A stretch of DNA of 8,564 bases from assembly GCA_052144935.1 (NCBI GenBank), contig JBKQPR010000013.1:1-8564 (forward strand), read 5' to 3'. How positions within the stretch are numbered: the stretch's first letter is position 1; the number at the start of each line of letters is the position of its first letter. Below, piece after piece: positions 5,801-8,564 of this stretch. A model generated the notes under the pieces. The model was given only the letters and a program-made list of their open reading frames with translations, was not told where the DNA came from and did no database searches. This DNA is from JOPF133 sp052144935 (GTDB lineage: Bacteria > Acidobacteriota > Terriglobia > Bryobacterales > Bryobacteraceae). Made by a program: the position numbers and the translations under genes.

Positions 5801-6139
5801 CACTTGCGCGCTGCAAGGAACTGGATGAAGGCAAACTGCAAGCCATTGTCCACGCTCTCCGACTCCATGCCACTTCCTCCGCCGAGCCGATCAAATGCGC
5901 GATGTCTTCCACAATTGCGCTCGCCCATGCGTTACCCGAAGTTTCACGCCCAGGGCTTGTGCACCTCCACCGGCGTCCTCGAGGCTGGCTGCAAAGTCGC
6001 CATCGGAACTCGCCTCAAACGGGCTGGGATGCTCTGGACTGTCGATGGTGCAAACGCCATCATCGCCCTGCGCTGCTGCAAACTCAGTGGACGATATGAG
6101 GACTTTCGGGAGCACCGCTCCGCCCGGCGTGCTTCGTGA
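5801..6139 (+). pseudogene. ISKra4-family transposase, C-terminal remnant with two frameshifts
   Basis: The last roughly 110 residues of a transposase are spread over three frames. RCKELDEGKLQAIVHALRL reads from about 5809 to 5898, RDVFHN from 5898 to about 5925, and MRYPKFHAQGLCTSTGV, EAGCKVAIGTRLKRAGM, LWTVDGANAIIALRCCKL and SGRYEDF from about 5928 to the TGA at 6137-6139. Each change of frame fits a one-base deletion. The CTSTGV/EAGCKV and RLKRAGM motifs are the conserved C-terminal signature of ISKra4 transposases, which contain the final catalytic Glu (in EAGCK). The remainder of the catalytic domain and the left end are absent, so it is dead. It abuts the intron protein fragment with no gap, indicating a deletion or insertion junction at about 5800. 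Confidence 0.85.
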
Positions 6140-6172
6140 GTCCATCCCTCAAACCTGACGTGCACCCTCCAG
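6140..6172. mobile_element. Possible right end of the ISKra4 element
   Basis: The bases after the transposase stop include CCTGACGTGCACCC (6155-6168), in the place where an ISKra4 terminal inverted repeat would be expected. The left end is missing, so the repeat cannot be confirmed from within the window. Confidence 0.3.
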
Positions 6173-6265
6173 ACAGCCAGAATGCAGGCCGATTTTGCCG
6201 GCGGTCGCCGATCTTTTCCAGATGCGGGGACGTGCCGCTCGGCCCCGGCATACAGCGAGCCGCCG
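6173..6265. other. Gap between IS remnant and response-regulator stop
   Basis: There is no gene here. The response-regulator gene converges on this gap from the right; no hairpin followed by a T-run on the minus strand is evident, so no terminator is called for the two-component operon. Confidence 0.5.
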
Positions 6266-6916
6266 CTACGCGATTACCCCTTTGCGTACCGCGTACAGAA
6301 TCAGCTCAGGCACGGTGTGCAGATTCAGCTTCTCCATCAGGTTGCCGCGGTGCGTCTCCACAGTGTACAAACTGACGTTGAGCTGGCCGGCGATCTCCTT
6401 GTTGCTGCGCCCCTCGGCGATCAGTTGCAGCACCTCGCGCTCGCGCGTGGTCAGCAGCTCGTAGCTGTCCTCGATCTCGCGGTCCTGCAATTGCCGGACG
6501 TAGTCCTCTACCAGCATGCGGCTCACCGCCGGGCTGAAATAGGCCTTGCCCGCCACCACCGCGCGGATCGCCGCGATCAAATCGCTCTCCGCCGATTCCT
6601 TCAGCAGATACCCCTTGGCGCCGGCCTTCAACGCCCGCAGCACGTAGCCCTCGTCGGAATGCATGCTCAGGATCACCACCGCGCAATCCGGCACCGTGGC
6701 GGAAACCTGCCGCGTGGCTTCGATGCCGTTCAGATTCGGCATTCCGATATCCATCACCACTACGTTGGGGCGCTCTTTTTGCGCTTGCGCCAGGGCTTGG
6801 CGGCCATCGGAAGCCTCACCGATCACCTGGAAATCCGCCTGCCTCTCCAGGACCAGGCGCAGGCCGGCCCGCATGACGGCGTGATCTTCGGCCAGCAAAA
6901 TGCGGATCGTGCTCAT
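6266..6916 (-). CDS. NarL/FixJ-family response regulator (REC plus LuxR-type HTH)
   Basis: The product has 216 residues. The receiver domain (about 4-120) has the acidic pair Glu10/Asp11, phospho-acceptor Asp56 in VVVMDIGMP, the switch Ser84 (VILSMHS) and conserved Lys106 (GYLLK). The C-terminal LuxR-type DNA-binding domain is at about 150-211, with LTTREREVLQLIAEGRSNKEIA and VSLYTVETHRGNLMEKL as the recognition helix region. It should bind DNA as a dimer when phosphorylated by the adjacent kinase. ATG 6916 overlaps the kinase stop by four bases (ATGA), giving translational coupling. The open frame extends much further upstream, but that part lies inside the kinase gene in another frame. Target genes cannot be told from the sequence. 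Confidence 0.95.
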   Translation of the reverse strand: MSTIRILLAEDHAVMRAGLRLVLERQADFQVIGEASDGRQALAQAQKERPNVVVMDIGMPNLNGIEATRQVSATVPDCAVVILSMHSDEGYVLRALKAGAKGYLLKESAESDLIAAIRAVVAGKAYFSPAVSRMLVEDYVRQLQDREIEDSYELLTTREREVLQLIAEGRSNKEIAGQLNVSLYTVETHRGNLMEKLNLHTVPELILYAVRKGVIA

Positions 6917-8298
6917 ACCCGTTCCGCCGGGGCCGGCTGTTCCAGCGGAAGTTCGAACGAAAGCCGCGTGCCGTGGCCCGGCGCGGACTCGATGTGCAAC
7001 GCGCCTCCCAGATTCCGCACGCGCTCCTCCATGCCGAGAATTCCCATGCCTTTCTCCTGCCGCGGCTCGAAACCGGTCCCGTCGTCCTGAATCAGCACGC
7101 GGATCTGATTGGCCTCCTGGCGCACCTGGATGCGCACGTGGCTGGCGCCCGCGTGCCGCGTGGCATTGTGCAAGGCCTCCTGCATTACGCGGTAAATGCA
7201 GGTGCGGTGCTCGTCGGACAGATCTTCGGAAACCTCCTCCGCCTCCACCCGGACTTTGATGCCGGTGCGCCGCGCCACTTCGCGCGCCTTCCATTTCAAA
7301 GCCGGCACCAGGCCCAGATCGTCCAGCATCGGCGGGCGCAGCAGCAACGACAGATTGCGCACCAGGCCTACGTTACTCTCCGCCAGCTTCCGGACGGCCT
7401 GCACGCGCTCGTGCAGGGCCGTGTCGCCGGGCGGCAGCGCCGAATCCAGATTGCCCATCTCCATCAACAGCGCCGACATGGCCGCGCCCACTTCATCGTG
7501 CAGCTCGCGAGACAGCTTGCGGCGCTCCTCTTCCTGCGCCGCCACCAGCCGCGCCGAGAGGCGATGCAGCTCCTCGCGCGCCGTCACCACCTCGCGATAG
7601 CGCGCGTCGGATTCCCGCTCCAGCGCCTCGACCCGCGCGATGCTCAGCCATGCCAGCGCGGCTCCCAACAGAATAATCGCCAGCGCCGTGAGCATCAATT
7701 CGCGCCGGAAGCCGGCGAACACGCGGGCCACGTTGGCTTCGCCCACCAGGAGCTGGCGGCTGTCCATGGCGGTGATGCGCTCGGCCATCCTGACGAGCTG
7801 CTCGTGCCGCGGCAGCATCTGCTCGCCGATGAATTCATTGCCGCGTGCGCGCCGTGTCTCCGTGTCCCAGTGCAGCACCGGTTCCACGGCTGCGTAGAAC
7901 AGGCGCAGATCGCGCTGCAGCTCCTCGACCGCGGCCGTCTCCGCGGGGGGCAGATTCTGGCGATACTTGTCCAGCGCGGTATCCATTTCGGTTTCGGTCT
8001 TGAGCACCTCCAGGCGCCGCTGCTCGGCCAACCGCGGGTCGGTGTTGAGCAGATAATCGCGAACGTCCAGGCTGGACCGGTACAGGTCGCTGCGCAGACG
8101 GTGGAGCAGGTGGTCCCGGTCCAAAAACTCCTGCCGGACCGCGACATTCCCGGCCTCGATGCGCGCCAGAGCGCGATTGGCGCTGGAGGCGATTACGATC
8201 ATCAGCAGCAGCACGCCTCCGAACCCCACCCACATGACGGCCCGGCTGGACGCCAGCAGGCGTTTGTAGACGCGGGTTGCGGATTCGCGCACAGGCAT
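6913..8298 (-). CDS. NarL-type membrane sensor histidine kinase (HisKA_3)
   Basis: The product has 461 residues. Membrane helix 1 is at about 20-38 and helix 2 at about 201-220. The roughly 160 residues between them are helical and charged, like the four-helix-bundle or CHASE3-type sensors, and should lie outside the cytoplasm. A linker coiled coil leads to the HisKA_3 dimerisation domain with phospho-acceptor His267 in RELHDEVG. The ATPase domain follows: N box QEALHNATRHAG (373-384, Asn378), DDGTGF (405-410) and GMGILGMEERV (417-427). It should autophosphorylate and pass phosphate to the regulator encoded next. ATG 8298 is chosen because upstream in-frame residues from ATG 8376 are unlike a signal or membrane protein and AGG lies just before 8298. 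The ligand is unknown; the sensor region carries no recognisable binding motif. Confidence 0.92.
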   Translation of the reverse strand: MPVRESATRVYKRLLASSRAVMWVGFGGVLLLMIVIASSANRALARIEAGNVAVRQEFLDRDHLLHRLRSDLYRSSLDVRDYLLNTDPRLAEQRRLEVLKTETEMDTALDKYRQNLPPAETAAVEELQRDLRLFYAAVEPVLHWDTETRRARGNEFIGEQMLPRHEQLVRMAERITAMDSRQLLVGEANVARVFAGFRRELMLTALAIILLGAALAWLSIARVEALERESDARYREVVTAREELHRLSARLVAAQEEERRKLSRELHDEVGAAMSALLMEMGNLDSALPPGDTALHERVQAVRKLAESNVGLVRNLSLLLRPPMLDDLGLVPALKWKAREVARRTGIKVRVEAEEVSEDLSDEHRTCIYRVMQEALHNATRHAGASHVRIQVRQEANQIRVLIQDDGTGFEPRQEKGMGILGMEERVRNLGGALHIESAPGHGTRLSFELPLEQPAPAERV

Positions 8299-8564
8299 TT
8301 GCCTTAGATTATAGCCGTCACGGGCTTCCTGCGCCGCCGCACCGGTCTCGGCCGGCCGATGTGGACAGCCGCCCAATCGCCAGCGGGCGGCATGCCTGCA
8401 CGTCTCCGTACGTCCAATTGGTCCGATCGTCCGATCGACTGCGGTTCAGACAGTAATTTAGCTCTCCAGCCGAGGCGTCGACGCGCCCGACCCGGCAGTG
8501 CCCGCAGCGGCTCCTGAACGCCTGTTGGCGGGTGGCGGATGGGTGTTCAAGGTTCTCCAAAGCG
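8299..8564. other. Upstream region of the two-component operon, no convincing gene
   Basis: I see no credible coding sequence. On the minus strand TATAAT occurs at 8313-8308, only about 10 bases before the kinase ATG, with no matching -35; if used it would give a nearly leaderless mRNA. TCCGATCG occurs twice in tandem (8422-8437) next to the palindrome CCAATTGG (8414-8421); read on the minus strand this gives several GGAC half-sites about 8-9 bases apart, a possible protein-binding cluster. Confidence 0.4.

Noticed and set aside
6973..8307. Plus-strand open frame of 444 codons opposite the histidine kinase
   Set aside because: The minus strand encodes a complete kinase with H, N and G boxes; the plus-strand product is rich in His/Gln/Arg, typical of an antisense artefact.
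8318..8560. 80-codon minus-strand frame with a CGHC pair upstream of the kinase
   Set aside because: There is no ribosome site, no recognisable domain, and a Ser/Arg/Cys-rich composition typical of non-coding GC-rich DNA.

Overview
The window looks like a chromosomal accessory stretch of a high-GC, Gram-negative soil-type bacterium. The best guess is Acidobacteriota (Solibacter/Bryobacter-like). This rests on a secreted protein built of GPTLPPDPW repeats, a c-type-cytochrome/ComEA fusion, a stand-alone ClpB-type ATPase with a near-perfect sigma-54 promoter, and group II intron plus ISKra4 debris. Such combinations are recalled from that phylum; the taxonomic call is inference, not proof.

Layout, left to right. 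(1) 1-290: a 12-bp minisatellite of nine units followed by an inverted copy of the same unit. (2) 292-777: an exported protein with one heme c motif (CINCH) and a C-terminal helix-hairpin-helix domain. (3) 874-1773: an ExeA/GspA-like AAA ATPase. (4) 1774-2012: a regulatory-looking gap with a 14-bp perfect palindrome and a second inverted repeat just before the next gene. (5) 2013-3873: a probable three-gene operon made of a small secreted tandem-repeat protein, a seven-helix membrane protein and a short-chain dehydrogenase, with gaps of 46 and 6 bp. (6) 3926-5176: a sigma-54 -24/-12 promoter and a ClpB-D2-like AAA+ ATPase. (7) About 5205-6172: a mobile-element graveyard, with the front part of a decayed group II intron reverse transcriptase joined to the C-terminal remnant of an ISKra4-family transposase. 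(8) 6266-8298, minus strand: a NarL/FixJ-type response regulator and its membrane histidine kinase, overlapping by four bases. (9) 8299-8564: sequence upstream of the kinase with no convincing gene.

The two-component pair is self-contained: the kinase senses a signal through a roughly 160-residue extracytoplasmic region between two membrane helices and passes phosphate to the regulator's Asp56. The ClpB-like ATPase should be expressed only when an activator of sigma-54 is active; no such activator is in the window. The most novel material is the repeat-protein operon. Its 19-residue repeats differ in DNA only at synonymous positions, so the peptide itself seems to be under selection, but its function is unknown.
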